Of a DNA stretch of 6,160 nt, positions 5,594-6,160 are shown in pieces (position 1 is the first letter of the stretch; each line of letters opens with the position of its first letter). This DNA is from Verrucomicrobiaceae bacterium (GTDB lineage: Bacteria; Verrucomicrobiota; Verrucomicrobiia; Verrucomicrobiales; Akkermansiaceae), in the NCBI GenBank assembly GCA_027483005.1, contig JAIXVN010000163.1, positions 1-6,160 on the forward strand, in the 5' to 3' direction. The position numbers and the translations under genes were made by a program. The notes beneath the pieces are model-generated. The model did not search any database and had not been told where the DNA came from. It saw nothing but the letters and a program-made list of their open reading frames with translations.

Positions 5594-6160
5594 TCACTGG
5601 CCACCAACAGTAGCTCCAACGCGCAGGCGCAGGAAGCGCTTGCCGCTGGTTCCGGCAGGCACGCTGGCCTTGACGGTTTCCAGAGCTCCCTCGGTGGAGG
5701 TGATCTGCTGGCTCACCGTTTCCGTGCTCCAGCTTCCGGCTTCGAGGGTGTCGCTCCACTCGATCTGATAGGTCACGCCGTTGTCCTTGGCCGCGGTGCT
5801 GCGGGTGTAGGTGTATTCCAGGTTCGCACCGTTGAGGACGAGGGCGGCGGGCATGACGCCGGAGGAGTTGGGAGCGGTGCCGAGAGCGTATTCCAGCAGG
5901 TTGTTCAGGCCATCACCGTCCGGGTCGGCAGAGTCCGCGCCGGAGGCCACGGAGTCATAGCTGCCGAAGTTGGCGAAACGCCATTCCTCTTGGTGGGTAT
6001 GGGTAATTTCCGGCGCGGTGATGGTGGCGGTGAGCGAGGGTTGCGTGAGAAGGTAGTTTCCTGCGTCCGCCCCTTCCAGGGTCATGGAAGTAGTGACCGC
6101 GAGTCCCGAACCCGGTGTGGCTTGTGAGAAAGTGCCGGACCATTGGTTGGTGAGCGCGAC
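5594..6160 (-). CDS. Secreted YDG-repeat protein with DPDGDG C-terminal module, 5' end cut by the window
   Basis: The last 188 residues of a probably much larger extracellular protein; the frame is open to the right edge. Residues 1-49 are the end of a YDG/MBG-type immunoglobulin-like repeat, recognisable by TFSQATPGSGLAVT, then LEGADAGNYLLTQPSLTATI; such repeats usually come in tandem. A calcium-binding-like stretch DPDGDGLNNLLEYALGTAP lies at 79-97. The final domain (about 105-188) is beta-rich, with LEYTYTRS, YQIEWSDTLEAGSWS and the closing SGKRFLRLRV; I recall the same ending on many verrucomicrobial secreted proteins. There is no PEP-CTERM signal and no membrane helix at the end, so it would not be sorted like the protein at 1721-3532. 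A strong terminator follows. The start codon, signal peptide and any catalytic domain lie outside the window, so function is unknown; an adhesin or matrix role is a guess. Confidence 0.88.
   Translation of the reverse strand, partial: VALTNQWSGTFSQATPGSGLAVTTSMTLEGADAGNYLLTQPSLTATITAPEITHTHQEEWRFANFGSYDSVASGADSADPDGDGLNNLLEYALGTAPNSSGVMPAALVLNGANLEYTYTRSTAAKDNGVTYQIEWSDTLEAGSWSTETVSQQITSTEGALETVKASVPAGTSGKRFLRLRVGATVGGQ

Noticed and set aside
5432..6127. A 231-residue plus-strand reading frame
   Set aside because: It is antisense to the YDG/DPDGDG protein and runs through the terminator hairpin; no family resemblance.

Overview
The window looks like a chromosomal segment from a GC-rich member of the Verrucomicrobiota, probably a Luteolibacter- or Haloferula-like member of the Verrucomicrobiales. 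This rests on a PEP-CTERM protein with an autotransporter-associated beta-strand repeat, a secreted protein ending in a DPDGDG / LEYALG C-terminal module, a FlgO/TolB-type regulator, and a recA upstream region containing the TGTTC-N4-GAACA dyad that I recall as the verrucomicrobial LexA motif. The taxonomic call is an inference from protein style; no rRNA gene is present.

Layout. On the minus strand, 1-983 holds the first 327 codons of recA; its 3' end lies outside the window. Upstream of recA is a 251-bp divergent spacer with two dyads built from four copies of the hexamer TGTTCG/CGAACA, a probable SOS control region. On the plus strand, 1235-1549 encodes a small three-helix PQ-loop (SemiSWEET-like) membrane protein. 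Three minus-strand genes follow. 1721-3532 encodes an exported glycine-rich, PATR-containing PEP-CTERM protein. 3691-5226 encodes a soluble regulator-like protein (winged-helix-like N-terminus, FlgO/TolB-like middle, TPR-like C-terminus). 5594-6160 is the 3' part of a large secreted YDG-repeat protein, closed by a strong intrinsic terminator at 5527-5565.

How the genes relate. recA and the SemiSWEET-like gene share only a divergent spacer. The regulator-like gene lies upstream of the PEP-CTERM gene in the same direction, with a 158-bp gap, no convincing terminator between them, and a 10-bp-periodic direct repeat in the gap. That arrangement allows co-transcription or local regulation, but nothing in the sequence proves a functional link. 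The YDG protein gene is a separate transcription unit. No mobile element, CRISPR array, tRNA or rRNA was seen. I do not see a convincing new multi-gene system. The points most worth checking are the recA operator layout, the glycine-rich PEP-CTERM surface protein, and its possible pairing with the regulator.
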